Shown: one piece after another, positions 31,924 through 40,691 of the stretch
Layout: each line of letters opens with the position of its first letter
Numbering within the stretch: the first letter of the stretch is position 1
NCBI RefSeq assembly: GCF_001263205.1
Contig: NZ_CP012333.1
Span: forward strand, 9,529,501-9,593,500
DNA length: 64,000 nucleotides
Source: Labilithrix luteola
GTDB lineage: Bacteria; Myxococcota_A; Polyangia; Polyangiales; Polyangiaceae
Direction: 5' to 3'
Translations under genes and position numbers: made by a program
The notes under the pieces: generated by a model
Seen by the model: only the letters and a program-made list of their open reading frames with translations
Told to the model about the DNA's origin: nothing
The model's database searches: none

Positions 31924-33051
31924 TCACGAGGACTGAGCGTGGCGTGAGGCGAGCCGGTCGCTTCGGCGTTTCATCATGCTGCCGAAGCGCGATGACGACC
32001 GCGATTGCACGGCGCGTCCCTCCCCTCGCGAAAAGACGTGAGCCGGCGCACGCGGAAGGAATCGGTTCGCGACGGCGAAGGCGGTTCCGAAGACCGAGGG
32101 GAACGCGTCGTGGGTGCGCGTGACGATCCGGGCTGGCAGCGTGAAGGCGATCTGCATCTTCTTTCGCTCGATCGCGCGCACGATGCGCTCGGCGGCGCGG
32201 TCGGCATCGATCGAGAGTAGCGGCGCGATCGCGCCGGACGAAAACCATGCGTACTCCTTCGCCGCGTCGCCCTTGAAGGATGCCCGCGTGTGCGAACCTG
32301 TTCGCATCAGACCCGGATAGACCGTCAAGACGTGGATGCCGTCCTTGTGGACCTCGGCTCGGAGAGCTTCCGACAGACCCGCGGTCGCGAATTTCGCCGC
32401 GGAGTACGGCGCGAGATGAGGAACGCCGATCTTCGCGCCGATCGACGTGATGAACACCAGCGTGCCATGGCCTCGTCGGCGCATGCTCGGGAGCACGTCG
32501 AGCACGGGGTGCAACGTGGTGCGGAACGTGGAGTCGAGCGCCTCTTCGAAGTCGCGCGCGTCGCGTGTTTCGATGGGCGCGACCGAGACCGTGGCGGCAT
32601 TGGCCACCAGAATTTCGATCGGGCCGAGCTCTTGCTCGACGTTTGCCAGGAACGATTTCACCTGGGTTTCGTCGCGCAGATCGCAAGCCTCGCCGTAGGC
32701 GCGGACGCCCATTCGTTCGAGCTCCATTCGCGTGCGCTCGACGTCTTCGGGTGTGCGGGCGCAAATGGCCACGGCACACCCGCGCCGCGCGAGCGCATGC
32801 GCGATGGCACGGCCGAGGCCGCGCGAGCCTCCACACACGACGGCGACTTCCGGGCGACCGGGTCTTTGGCCGAGCCGTCGTCGCGCATCGGCTGCACGCA
32901 GCGGGCGAAACCGCGACAACGCCAACGATAGAACGGCTCCCATGATCCCTCCCCACGCGAGATGCATCGGCGAGAGCTCGTTTCGCCGGCGGAACGCCAT
33001 CAGCTTGCGGAGCGACCGGCCTCGTCTTCCGAATCGGCGACGTCGCAACAT
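31924..33051 (-). CDS. SDR-family oxidoreductase
   Basis: 375 residues. Classical short-chain dehydrogenase core: VVCGGSRGLGRAIAHAL (nucleotide loop), CDLRDETQVKSF, LVANAATVSV, FITSIGAKIG with the catalytic Ser, and PYSAAKFATAGLSEAL with YxxxK. There is an Arg-rich N-terminal extension of about 70 residues with a hydrophobic patch (LAWGGIMGAVLSLALS) and a 90-residue C-terminal tail, so it may associate with the membrane. ATG 33051 has AGGAG at good spacing; starts at 33000, 32967 and 32943 are also in frame. It follows cassette B on the same strand after 86 bp. Substrate unknown. Confidence 0.83.
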   Translation of the reverse strand: MLRRRRFGRRGRSLRKLMAFRRRNELSPMHLAWGGIMGAVLSLALSRFRPLRAADARRRLGQRPGRPEVAVVCGGSRGLGRAIAHALARRGCAVAICARTPEDVERTRMELERMGVRAYGEACDLRDETQVKSFLANVEQELGPIEILVANAATVSVAPIETRDARDFEEALDSTFRTTLHPVLDVLPSMRRRGHGTLVFITSIGAKIGVPHLAPYSAAKFATAGLSEALRAEVHKDGIHVLTVYPGLMRTGSHTRASFKGDAAKEYAWFSSGAIAPLLSIDADRAAERIVRAIERKKMQIAFTLPARIVTRTHDAFPSVFGTAFAVANRFLPRAPAHVFSRGEGRAVQSRSSSRFGSMMKRRSDRLASRHAQSS

Positions 33052-33137
33052 CGGACTCTCTCCTGCACGAGCGTGTCGCGTCGGCAGGTGCAAGCCGCGG
33101 GCCCTTCACGAGTCCGCGGCCAGCGCAACCGCCGCAA

Positions 33138-34922
33138 TCAGTGCACGATGCCGAGAGGAGTCTTGACGAGCTTCCGCTGCGCAAGCCCACCCGTGTAGGC
33201 GTAGCTTGCATAGGCATCCCAACCCCAGATGGTTGCCGTGAACGCGCCGTCGCTATGCAGGCGCTGCAGACCGTTCTGGCAAAGGTGGTCGCCGAACTTG
33301 GCGCCCGTACCTCCGGAGACGGCGAGATCGACCCTCGCGTACTCGTATTCGCCACGCGCGCCGATAGGGTGGAAGTCCGGCACGTTGCCGTTGGCGCACT
33401 CGAGCCAAACGTCCTTGAATTCGCCTCGCGTCTTGGCCCGGACGATGACCAACGAGCTGTCGTTGAACGTCGGGTCCGCGTAGAAGGCGTACGAATTCAG
33501 ATATTGCCCGGTGGGAACGAGGTTGACGAAATCCGGATCGCCGCGGCCGCCGTACTGCTCGCCGCCCGTCATGTAGGCCGCGACGTAGATCGGATGGTCG
33601 ACGTCTTGCGAGCGCACCACGAACGCGTCACCCGTGCCGGACCAGAACGTTGCCGACTCACCCGCCGAGAGCGAGAGTGGAGCGCCGGGCGGAACCACCG
33701 GATCGTAGTCGAGCTGGGTTCCGTCGCGAGCGGCGACGATGCGATACGGCACGGGCTCGTGCTCGTTGCCGACGCGTGAGCGATACGCAACGGCCACGTA
33801 CTCGGATCCCCATTGGTCCGCCGCGGGGATTTGCTGAGCGAGAATGTCACACGCTTCGACGTTGGTCGGGATGTCCGCACACGCGTGGCCACCGATCGTC
33901 GTAATGGGCTTGTTCGACGATACGAAACTTCCGGTGAGCTGCTGATTCTGAACGAGCTGTAGGAACTGCCCTTTGTCGAGCCGGTAGGTCGTGGGCTCCC
34001 CGGCCAGACCACCCGTGACACCAACGCCGTTCTGAATGTCTACCCGCGGAACGATCGTGACGTCCGTGCCGTCCTCCGCCGCGACGATCTGGGCGGCGGG
34101 CGCGCCTGTCCACGCGGTATCCCAGCTGTTGACCAGAATGTGCTCGGTCCCCCAAGTCGCGACCGGCAACACGAGGGTCGCCGTCGGGGTGAAGCTCTTC
34201 GCTCCGCCGAACGGATAAATCGTTGCCAGGCCCACGGGAACGTTCGACTTCAAATGAAACGACGAGCCCATGCCCGTGCCGTTCATTTTGAAATCGGTAT
34301 ATGTCGCCGGCACGACGCCCGAGGGACAGCCGACGTACGTGATCGAGTCCGCGAGCGAATAGACGCGCGTGGGATCGCGGTCCGAGAGAAACAAGATGGC
34401 GCTGTCGCCGGGAGCGAGTGGGCCTTCGAGCTGGGAGAGCGCCATGGTGCTCGGATCGGCGCGAAACAGCGCTCGCGAGATGTCCATCGCCTTGCCTTCG
34501 AGCTCGAGTTCGAGCTTGACGGCCTCGTTCGACGAATTGACGACGAACGCCGCGTAACACGAATTGGGTACTGACTTCGTGAAACGAGGTTTCTGGAAGT
34601 AGAACTCGCAGCCGTTCGAGCTTCGGTCCGCCGCGGCGGCCGCGCACGGGGCTTGGCAGAGTGCACCACCGCAGACCTGATCGTCTTTGCAGGTGTCGAC
34701 CACCTCGCCGGTGCACGTGCTGATCACGGCGCGTCCGTCGAGAGAGCACTGGAACATGCACTCGTCTGCTGCGTCGAGTCCGCCGTCGGAGACGAGTTGG
34801 TCCGTGCCCTCGACGAAGCCTTCCTTCTCTTTGCTACAGGCGCTCGCGGTCACGAGTGCAAGCGCAAGGAGCATCACGGGAACAGCACGGACCGAGCCGC
34901 TGGCCAATTTCGCGAGCGTCAT
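33138..34922 (-). CDS. IgGFc-binding-like surface lipoprotein (cassette B)
   Basis: 594 residues. Lipobox LVTASACSKE (Cys 29). The N-terminal Cys module CMFQCSLDGRAVISTCTGEV aligns directly with cassette A, as do CYAAFVVNSSNEAVKL, LPVATWGTEHILVNSWD, AAEDGTDVTIVPRVD, TYRLDKGQFLQLVQ and FVVRSQDVDHPIYVAAYMTG. It lacks a stretch of about 15 residues after YMTGG that copy A has (the QASLTAPPDILGNQDM region), which explains most of the length difference. It is the last gene of cassette B, overlapping the RCC1 stop by ATGA. The role is probably an adhesin or binding protein at the cell surface; the ligand cannot be inferred. Confidence 0.85.
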   Translation of the reverse strand: MTLAKLASGSVRAVPVMLLALALVTASACSKEKEGFVEGTDQLVSDGGLDAADECMFQCSLDGRAVISTCTGEVVDTCKDDQVCGGALCQAPCAAAAADRSSNGCEFYFQKPRFTKSVPNSCYAAFVVNSSNEAVKLELELEGKAMDISRALFRADPSTMALSQLEGPLAPGDSAILFLSDRDPTRVYSLADSITYVGCPSGVVPATYTDFKMNGTGMGSSFHLKSNVPVGLATIYPFGGAKSFTPTATLVLPVATWGTEHILVNSWDTAWTGAPAAQIVAAEDGTDVTIVPRVDIQNGVGVTGGLAGEPTTYRLDKGQFLQLVQNQQLTGSFVSSNKPITTIGGHACADIPTNVEACDILAQQIPAADQWGSEYVAVAYRSRVGNEHEPVPYRIVAARDGTQLDYDPVVPPGAPLSLSAGESATFWSGTGDAFVVRSQDVDHPIYVAAYMTGGEQYGGRGDPDFVNLVPTGQYLNSYAFYADPTFNDSSLVIVRAKTRGEFKDVWLECANGNVPDFHPIGARGEYEYARVDLAVSGGTGAKFGDHLCQNGLQRLHSDGAFTATIWGWDAYASYAYTGGLAQRKLVKTPLGIVH

Positions 34923-36286
34923 GGCAACACCACTTCCTGGGGTACGCGGCTTCCTTGTCCGGTGCCGTTACCGAGTTGTCCGTAGCCGTTGCTGCCCCAG
35001 CAGAAGATGCTGCCGTTCGTCAGGAGCGCACACGTCGAGTCGGGCAGCGTCTTCACCTGTACGGCAGGAGCCGGCAGTCCGGTGACCTTGACGGCGTGGT
35101 AGGCATGGTCGTTCGTTCCGTCGCCGGCCTGGCCACTTGCGTTGTATCCCCAGCAGTACACGGCCCCCGAGGCCGCGGTCGCGCACCACCGTTGCGGGTG
35201 CGCGACCGCCGTGCTCGTCGCCGTGTCGTAGCTTGACCATGCATCGGTCGTCGCGATCTGCACGAGCGGTTCGGGCGCGACGACCGGCTCGGGAATCGCT
35301 CGATCGGTGGAGTTCCAGAGGGAGATGACGTTGCCCCAGCAATACCCCGTGCCGCCGGCGGTTGCGCACGCGTTCTCGCTGACGTTGTCGAGTGACGACA
35401 CGCCACTCAAGCCAATCTGAAGCGGGTACGGGTCGGGAAAGAGCGAGGAGACGCGGGCCAGCGGAGGGTTCGCTCCCCAGCTCGTCGCCGTACCGTCCTC
35501 ACGCAAGACGAACGAGGCTCGGCCGACGATCAGATCGCGAAGGGGCGCACCCGCGGGGAGCGGAACTTCCCGCGGCTCGAGCACCGCATTGAACGGAGCG
35601 ACCTTCGCGGGCGCAATCTGCCCGTTGTCGTTCTGGCCCCAGCAGAAGACGCCCTCGCCGACGATGGCACAGGCGGCGGTTCTGCCGGTCGCGACCTTCT
35701 TCGCGGGCGGGATGGGCAACTTCACGGGCGTGCGCTCGGTCGTGACAGCGGCGGCGTCACTGCGCACGAACGGCCCCGTTCCCCAGCACCACGCCGTGCC
35801 ATCCTTCTCGACGGCGCAGGTGTGGTCGAGTGCAGAGACGTTCGAGAGGCCGACAACGCGCTGGGGTGTGGAGCTGCTGCCGAGAGCCCCTGCTTCGTCG
35901 CCCCGACCGAGCTGGCCACCGCGATCCGTGCCCCAGCACGCCACGGTTCCGTCCTGGAGGAGCGCGCAGAAGCCCTCGGTGTAATCGTCCCATGCGCCCG
36001 TCGTCTGCACGGTCGACAAGGACGTCGCGCAGTGTGCGGAGGCACATTCGACGGAGCGAGCGGTGGCATCGAACGCTTCGACGTCGCGCGATGCGTCGAG
36101 CTCTCCAGCGTCGTTCCCGACGGCAGCATCGCTGCGCGACGTTTCGGGCGCGGCATCGGTCGGGTCGAACCCCGGCGTCGCGTCGCTCGCGGCGCAGCTC
36201 GCGCTCACGAGCGCCGTGGGCAAGAGCGAGACGACCGCGACTGCCGCGGCGGCCCGCCGATCAAGGAGTCGTCTTGTGAAGCGCAT
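34919..36286 (-). CDS. RCC1-repeat propeller lipoprotein (cassette B)
   Basis: 455 residues, exactly as long as the cassette A paralogue. Lipobox ALVSASCAAS (Cys 31), linker rich in Asp/Ala, then seven RCC1-type blades: FCALLQDGTVACWGTD, TCAVEKDGTAWCWGTG, ACAIVGEGVFCWGQN, FVLREDGTATSWGAN, ACATAGGTGYCWGN, WCATAASGAVYCWGYN and TCALLTNGSIFCWGSN. Blade 4 has lost the Cys pair in both copies, a shared peculiarity that supports common descent. The 5' end overlaps the previous gene by 26 bp, the same as in cassette A. Predicted to be a surface-exposed seven-bladed propeller. Confidence 0.9.
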   Translation of the reverse strand: MRFTRRLLDRRAAAAVAVVSLLPTALVSASCAASDATPGFDPTDAAPETSRSDAAVGNDAGELDASRDVEAFDATARSVECASAHCATSLSTVQTTGAWDDYTEGFCALLQDGTVACWGTDRGGQLGRGDEAGALGSSSTPQRVVGLSNVSALDHTCAVEKDGTAWCWGTGPFVRSDAAAVTTERTPVKLPIPPAKKVATGRTAACAIVGEGVFCWGQNDNGQIAPAKVAPFNAVLEPREVPLPAGAPLRDLIVGRASFVLREDGTATSWGANPPLARVSSLFPDPYPLQIGLSGVSSLDNVSENACATAGGTGYCWGNVISLWNSTDRAIPEPVVAPEPLVQIATTDAWSSYDTATSTAVAHPQRWCATAASGAVYCWGYNASGQAGDGTNDHAYHAVKVTGLPAPAVQVKTLPDSTCALLTNGSIFCWGSNGYGQLGNGTGQGSRVPQEVVLP

Positions 36287-37619
36287 GTTGAACTCCGACT
36301 ACCCAGAGATTGGTGCTCGACGTGCCGCGGATGCGGAAGAGCGAACTGGTGATGGGCCCATGGCGCAGCGCGAGCGTCGACAGCTCGTAAGAGCCCCCGT
36401 TCCACACGTCCACGCCCCGAGCGACGAACGCTGCCGTCGCGTAGGTCTTCACCGTGCTCAGCCACACTTCGTTCGATGTGGCCCAGACGGACGTGGGCGT
36501 ATTGTTGGAGACGAGACTGCTCGGAAACGGCGAGAGGTCCGTCGCGATGCCGCCATCCGCACTCGCGGTGAGCTGCAAGACGTCACGGGCTCCCTTCAAT
36601 CCGACGAAGCGCGAAGGCCCGAGGGCGTGGAGGTCGGTGAGCCACCCGTTGGCTCCATCGATCTTCTGGAAGCCGTCCCTCGCTGCACACGGGGCGAATC
36701 CGGGAGGAACGACGCCGTCGGCAACTCGATTGAAGCTGCCGGCGGTCTTGCGAACGAGGATGACGCAAGAGCGGCCACTCGGGCTTCCGTCTCGCACACC
36801 CGAAAACCAAATATCGTCGGGACCGGTGCCTGCGGCGCCTACGAAGAACAGATGCTCGTTCGGCGTATCGAAGTCGTCCGCGCTGTATTCGGCAACCCAG
36901 GCGGGAGCTGCGCCGGCCTCGGCTTTCCAATGAAAGACGGTATTGGAATACCAAGCGTAGACGTTGTCACGGCTCGTTCCCCAGACGCCGAGCGCGGGAT
37001 AGCCCATCCCCATTTCGGAGTTCGTCGGAAACCCGTGATCGTGGCTGGCGTGAGCGACATCGCCCTCGTGGCTATGATCTTCGAGTCGAGTTCGACTCCA
37101 CGACCAAGCCGTCTGGGGCGGGACGGGACGTGTACCGTGGTAAACGTAGCCGGGCGCGACCGTGTAATAGAGATCGTCGGCGTCCGGGGCCCAGAGACCA
37201 CCCGCGTACGGCGCTGCCCGTTCATCGTTCTGAGTGCCGTCGTCGATGTAGCTCCAGGTTCCCGTTGGACCGGACGCTCCGTCCCATTCGAGCACTCGGA
37301 CGCCTTGAGTGGCGCTCTCGGCGACCGCGAAGGCTCGGCCCTCGAGCGGCCAGATGTCCTTCACGGTCAATCCCGGACCGGGCAAGGGCGTCTCGCACCA
37401 CCCGGCGTCGCTGCAGTCTCCCCCATCGACGCCCCCATCGACGGGAGGGGTCGCCGTATCGCTTCCGACGTCGACCACGGCGCCGTCCGACGACCCGAGG
37501 ATGCCCGAATCCTGCTCGGCCGGCGTCGTGGGCTCGGTCTCGCCGGACGACGTGCACGCCGCCGCCGCTGCCAGCGCAAGAATGGCGGTCGTGCCACCAA
37601 CGAATAGCGAGGCTCTCAT
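36261..37619 (-). CDS. Beta-propeller lipoprotein 2 (cassette B)
   Basis: 452 residues. Lipobox LAAAAACTSS (Cys 22), Asp/Gly linker, CSDAGWCETPLPGPGLTVKD, then propeller repeats (VKDIWPLEGRAFAVA, GLWAPDADDLYYTV, LGVWGTSRDNVYAWYSN, GAAGTGPDDIWFSGV, SVWATSNEVWLSTV, FRIRGTSSTNLWVVGVQHA). A His-rich insert (DHSHEGDVAHASHDHG) between blades 2 and 3 is absent from cassette A and might bind a metal. The C-terminus HALHKTTP parallels HAYHKSTP in copy A. Coupled to the upstream gene by ATGA. Confidence 0.83.
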   Translation of the reverse strand: MRASLFVGGTTAILALAAAAACTSSGETEPTTPAEQDSGILGSSDGAVVDVGSDTATPPVDGGVDGGDCSDAGWCETPLPGPGLTVKDIWPLEGRAFAVAESATQGVRVLEWDGASGPTGTWSYIDDGTQNDERAAPYAGGLWAPDADDLYYTVAPGYVYHGTRPVPPQTAWSWSRTRLEDHSHEGDVAHASHDHGFPTNSEMGMGYPALGVWGTSRDNVYAWYSNTVFHWKAEAGAAPAWVAEYSADDFDTPNEHLFFVGAAGTGPDDIWFSGVRDGSPSGRSCVILVRKTAGSFNRVADGVVPPGFAPCAARDGFQKIDGANGWLTDLHALGPSRFVGLKGARDVLQLTASADGGIATDLSPFPSSLVSNNTPTSVWATSNEVWLSTVKTYATAAFVARGVDVWNGGSYELSTLALRHGPITSSLFRIRGTSSTNLWVVGVQHALHKTTP

Positions 37620-38758
37620 GGCTTCCCTCCGAGCGAGAGGACGACGCCTTGGCCACCGACCCAGACGTGTCCTGCCGACGACGTCCAGACCGTCGTGAGC
37701 TTGGGGCGACGCGCGCCGAGTCCGGCGATGCTCACGCGCGACCACCTGTTTCCGTCGTAGTGGAGGACCACGCCGGCATCGCCGACAGCCCAGACGTCGG
37801 ACGGCGACGTTCCCCACACGGCGTTCAGATCTTCGGTCGTGGGCACCTCGTCGAAGGCGTCCCAGACCATGCCCTGCCCGCGGTAGCGGCGCATGGTTCC
37901 CGCTGCGCCGACGGCCCAGACGTCGGACTCGGCGGCGACCCACACACCGCGAAGCGATTGCCAGGTTTGCGTGTTGAACGCCTCGGTCACGGGGTTGTCG
38001 CCGTCGGCGCCCGTGACGTGAATCGCCGAACCGTGCGAGCCGACGGCCCACAGGCTGTTCGCGTCGATGCCATGGATGCTCTCCAGCTGACCGCCTCCGA
38101 AACCGGCGCCTTCGAAGGAGATCGACGGCGAGAGGCTCATTCGCCGGACGCCGCTCAGCGACGTGCACCAGAACCATTTGGCTCCCGGGACGGACCACCC
38201 CGATCGGAGCTGGGCGCCGTCGCCACCGACGATCGGGTGCGTCGACCATCCACCCGGCGAGACGGGACCACCTCCTCCGGCGTCCGTGGCGGAGAAATCG
38301 AGCCCTCGCGTATAGACCTTGTCGAATCGGCTCAGGCTCACTTGCGAGGAATCACGCAGCCAAAGGGCTGACATCGTTTCCTGGGTATCGGCTGCAGAGA
38401 CCGTCCACGACGTCCCATCGTAGTGAGCGAGTGCGCCGAGCGCGCCGGCGACCCAGATGTCCGTCGCCGAGGTCCCGCGGATCACGTTGACCTGCGTACG
38501 CCGATCGAGCTTCGCGTTGCCGTCGAACGGTCCGTTGGGACAGAGGACCTCCGCCGAGCACGTCTCGGGGAAGTACTCGCAGTCGACACAAGGCGCCGCG
38601 TCGACGTCCGCGCCGCCGTCGGCCGCTTCGATCGGCGCGGCATCGGGCGAAGGCGGAGAGTCCACCCTATCGTCGTTGGTTGCGCACGCACCGACAAACA
38701 GTGCCGACGCGCACGCGGACAGGCTCGCGACGCCGAGCAGCCATCGGGACTTCCTCAT
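37616..38758 (-). CDS. Beta-propeller lipoprotein 1 (cassette B)
   Basis: 380 residues. Lipobox LFVGACATND (Cys 25), acidic linker ending CVDCEYFPETCSAEVLCPNG, then repeats VIRGTSATDIWVAGALG, LWLRDSSQVSLSRFD, IHGIDANSLWAVGSHG, VWVAAESDVWAVGAAG, VWGTSPSDVWAVGDAG and VWTSSAGHVWVGGQG. The DvWAVGdaGvVLHYDG blade and the terminal SLGGKP match copy A almost residue for residue. About 30 residues shorter than copy A, mainly in the third blade region. Predicted extracellular propeller of unknown ligand. Confidence 0.84.
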   Translation of the reverse strand: MRKSRWLLGVASLSACASALFVGACATNDDRVDSPPSPDAAPIEAADGGADVDAAPCVDCEYFPETCSAEVLCPNGPFDGNAKLDRRTQVNVIRGTSATDIWVAGALGALAHYDGTSWTVSAADTQETMSALWLRDSSQVSLSRFDKVYTRGLDFSATDAGGGGPVSPGGWSTHPIVGGDGAQLRSGWSVPGAKWFWCTSLSGVRRMSLSPSISFEGAGFGGGQLESIHGIDANSLWAVGSHGSAIHVTGADGDNPVTEAFNTQTWQSLRGVWVAAESDVWAVGAAGTMRRYRGQGMVWDAFDEVPTTEDLNAVWGTSPSDVWAVGDAGVVLHYDGNRWSRVSIAGLGARRPKLTTVWTSSAGHVWVGGQGVVLSLGGKP

Positions 38759-39948
38759 CGTGTGACCTCGGTCGTTCCGCCGTCGGGGCAGGCCTCCACG
38801 ACACACTGGCCGCCGACGCACGCCTGGCCAGCAATCGCATCGCATACGTGCCCGCACGCGCCGCAGTTGCGTGGGTCGCTATCCGTATTTACTTCGCAGA
38901 AGTCGTCAAAGTTGCCATTGCAGTCCGCCCTGCCCTTCCCGCAGTTCGCCGCACAAACTCCGTAGTTGCAGCTGGTCTCGGTGGTACTTATGCCGGGCGT
39001 GCAGCTCGCGCCGCACGCACCACAGTTGTCCGTATCGGAAGAGAGATCGTGGCAGGTACCGGTGCAGAATTCGCCGTCACAGCTGTCCTTGCAGAACGTC
39101 TGCCCCGGCGGACACATGCATTGAACATTCCCGTTCGGGTCCTGTCCGCATTCCTGATCCGGAGCGCACTGGTCCCCCACGTCGCTGCAGTTCTCGTGGG
39201 TCTTCAGCGGGAGTTCGCAGCCATTCTCGCGAACGCCGTCGAAGTCCACCCACCAGGGCTCGCATTTGAACTTCCCACATTGGTTGTTGATGCAGCCATA
39301 GTAGCTATGCGGATACGCGGGCAATCCAGCGCCTGAAAGGTCACAGGCTGTATTGCAGCCTCCGCAATTGAAATCATTATTACGTGTATCAACACACGAA
39401 ATCCATCCCCCGCAATAGGTCAGTCCTGCGGGGCAACCGCACGCGAACGTGGTGCCGAGGAAGTCCTGCTTCAGGCACGGCTTGTCCGCAGAGCAGGTAT
39501 CCCCGCAGCTCGAGCAGTTCTCGTTCGTGTGCGGGTCCGTCTCGCAACCGTTGTCGACGATACCGTCGCAATCGAGCGTCGTATTCGGGGCCCTCCCGCA
39601 GGACAGAACGCAACGTCCCTCGACGCACGTGAAGGTCTCGCGGTTCGGGTCCAACTGCGGGCAGACGACGCCACAGGCACCACAGTTCTTGGCGTCATTC
39701 CTCAAGTCGACGTCGCAGGGAAAGCGCGAGCCAGGGCACGTCGTGAGCCCGGTCGGACACTTGTCCGACGCGCAGTACTTCGTCAGCCCGGCATCGCTTG
39801 CGGGGTCGGCGTCACCGCCCGAATCGGGGGCATCGAATTGCCCCGTGGCAGCAGGCTCGGCGTAGTCGCCAATCGTGGAGCTCGCGGCGCAGCTCACGAC
39901 GAAGACCAGCGCGGAGATCGAAACGAGCCCAAAGACTTTGCGAATCAT
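38755..39948 (-). CDS. Cys-rich NCGxCG-repeat lipoprotein (cassette B)
   Basis: 397 residues. Lipobox VFVVSCAAS (Cys 20). Six NCGxCG-type modules (AKNCGACGVVC, ENCSSCGDTC, FNCGGCNTAC, ENCSDVGDQC, TDNCGACGASC, PRNCGACGHVC) alternate with DCDG/DCNG modules (DCDGIVDNGCE, DFDGVRENGCE, DCNGNFDDFCE). The module order equals cassette A, including the CMCPxGxTFCK block in the middle. Two modules (SCGD, SDVGD) have degenerated. It overlaps the anti-sigma stop by ATGA, whereas copy A has a 50-bp gap here. Confidence 0.87.
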   Translation of the reverse strand: MIRKVFGLVSISALVFVVSCAASSTIGDYAEPAATGQFDAPDSGGDADPASDAGLTKYCASDKCPTGLTTCPGSRFPCDVDLRNDAKNCGACGVVCPQLDPNRETFTCVEGRCVLSCGRAPNTTLDCDGIVDNGCETDPHTNENCSSCGDTCSADKPCLKQDFLGTTFACGCPAGLTYCGGWISCVDTRNNDFNCGGCNTACDLSGAGLPAYPHSYYGCINNQCGKFKCEPWWVDFDGVRENGCELPLKTHENCSDVGDQCAPDQECGQDPNGNVQCMCPPGQTFCKDSCDGEFCTGTCHDLSSDTDNCGACGASCTPGISTTETSCNYGVCAANCGKGRADCNGNFDDFCEVNTDSDPRNCGACGHVCDAIAGQACVGGQCVVEACPDGGTTEVTR

Positions 39949-40691
39949 CGTCCCTCCGCGGGCGGATTGTTCACTGGCGAGCTTCCGAGCGCGTCGTCGA
40001 CGCGCGTGCGGTAGGCCGACCCCGGATATTTGGCGAAGAACGCCGCGGCGCGTTCGCGTGCATCGTTCTTGCGCCCGAGTCGCGACAGGGCCTCGACCGC
40101 GATCACTTCTCGCTCTTGCGCGAGAACCGCCGCGGGAAAGCGACGAGCATGCTCGGCGGTGAGGGCGAGCGAGCGATTCGGATCGGTGGCCATCGCGGCA
40201 TGCGCACGCTGCAGGAGCGCCCCTTCGGAGAGCTCCTCGGTAGGCGCGGTCTTGGCGGACTCGCTACCCACCCTGGGCTGCTGCTCGGCAGCGACCTTCG
40301 AGGTCGGCAGCGCTCGCACGTCGATCGACGGGATCTCGGGAGGCTGAGTCGCGGGCTCCGCGGGGGGCAGCGCCGGGTCCGTCACTGCAGGCGCGGTCAC
40401 GACCTTCGTCTCCGTGGTCGGTACGCCGACTTCGGCCGTCGAGGGAGCGGTCGCGCCGAGGCCGAGCACTCGGGTGGTGGCGAAGGACGAGACAACGACG
40501 GCGGCTGACGCGAGGACGAGCACGTGAGGCCGCGTCAGCGTCCGAAACAAGGACGGTTGCGTCGCGCAGGTCGACGAAGGCGTCCTGCGTGCGGTGTCGT
40601 CCGCGATGCGGGTCAATCTCGAAGATGATGGCCCGGCTTTTCGCGCGGCGGAGACGAGCTCGTCGAGCGTCGGGGGAACGCGATCCTTCAC
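39945..40691 (-). CDS. Membrane protein with helical repeat domain, probable anti-sigma factor (cassette B)
   Basis: 248 residues from a GTG that overlaps the sigma stop (GTGA). Cytoplasmic N-terminus (VKDRVPPTLDELVSAARKAG), one membrane segment (PHVLVLASAAVVVSSFATTR), a Pro/Thr-rich linker, then a helical repeat region (EGALLQRAHAAMATDPNRSL, EREVIAVEALSRLGRKNDA, RAAAFFAKYPGSAYRTRVDD) like TPR/YbgF-type domains. No zinc anti-sigma motif. Same length and layout as the cassette A protein but very different in sequence, as expected if each holds its own sigma factor. The anti-sigma role is inferred from the position. Confidence 0.72.
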   Translation of the reverse strand: MKDRVPPTLDELVSAARKAGPSSSRLTRIADDTARRTPSSTCATQPSLFRTLTRPHVLVLASAAVVVSSFATTRVLGLGATAPSTAEVGVPTTETKVVTAPAVTDPALPPAEPATQPPEIPSIDVRALPTSKVAAEQQPRVGSESAKTAPTEELSEGALLQRAHAAMATDPNRSLALTAEHARRFPAAVLAQEREVIAVEALSRLGRKNDARERAAAFFAKYPGSAYRTRVDDALGSSPVNNPPAEGR

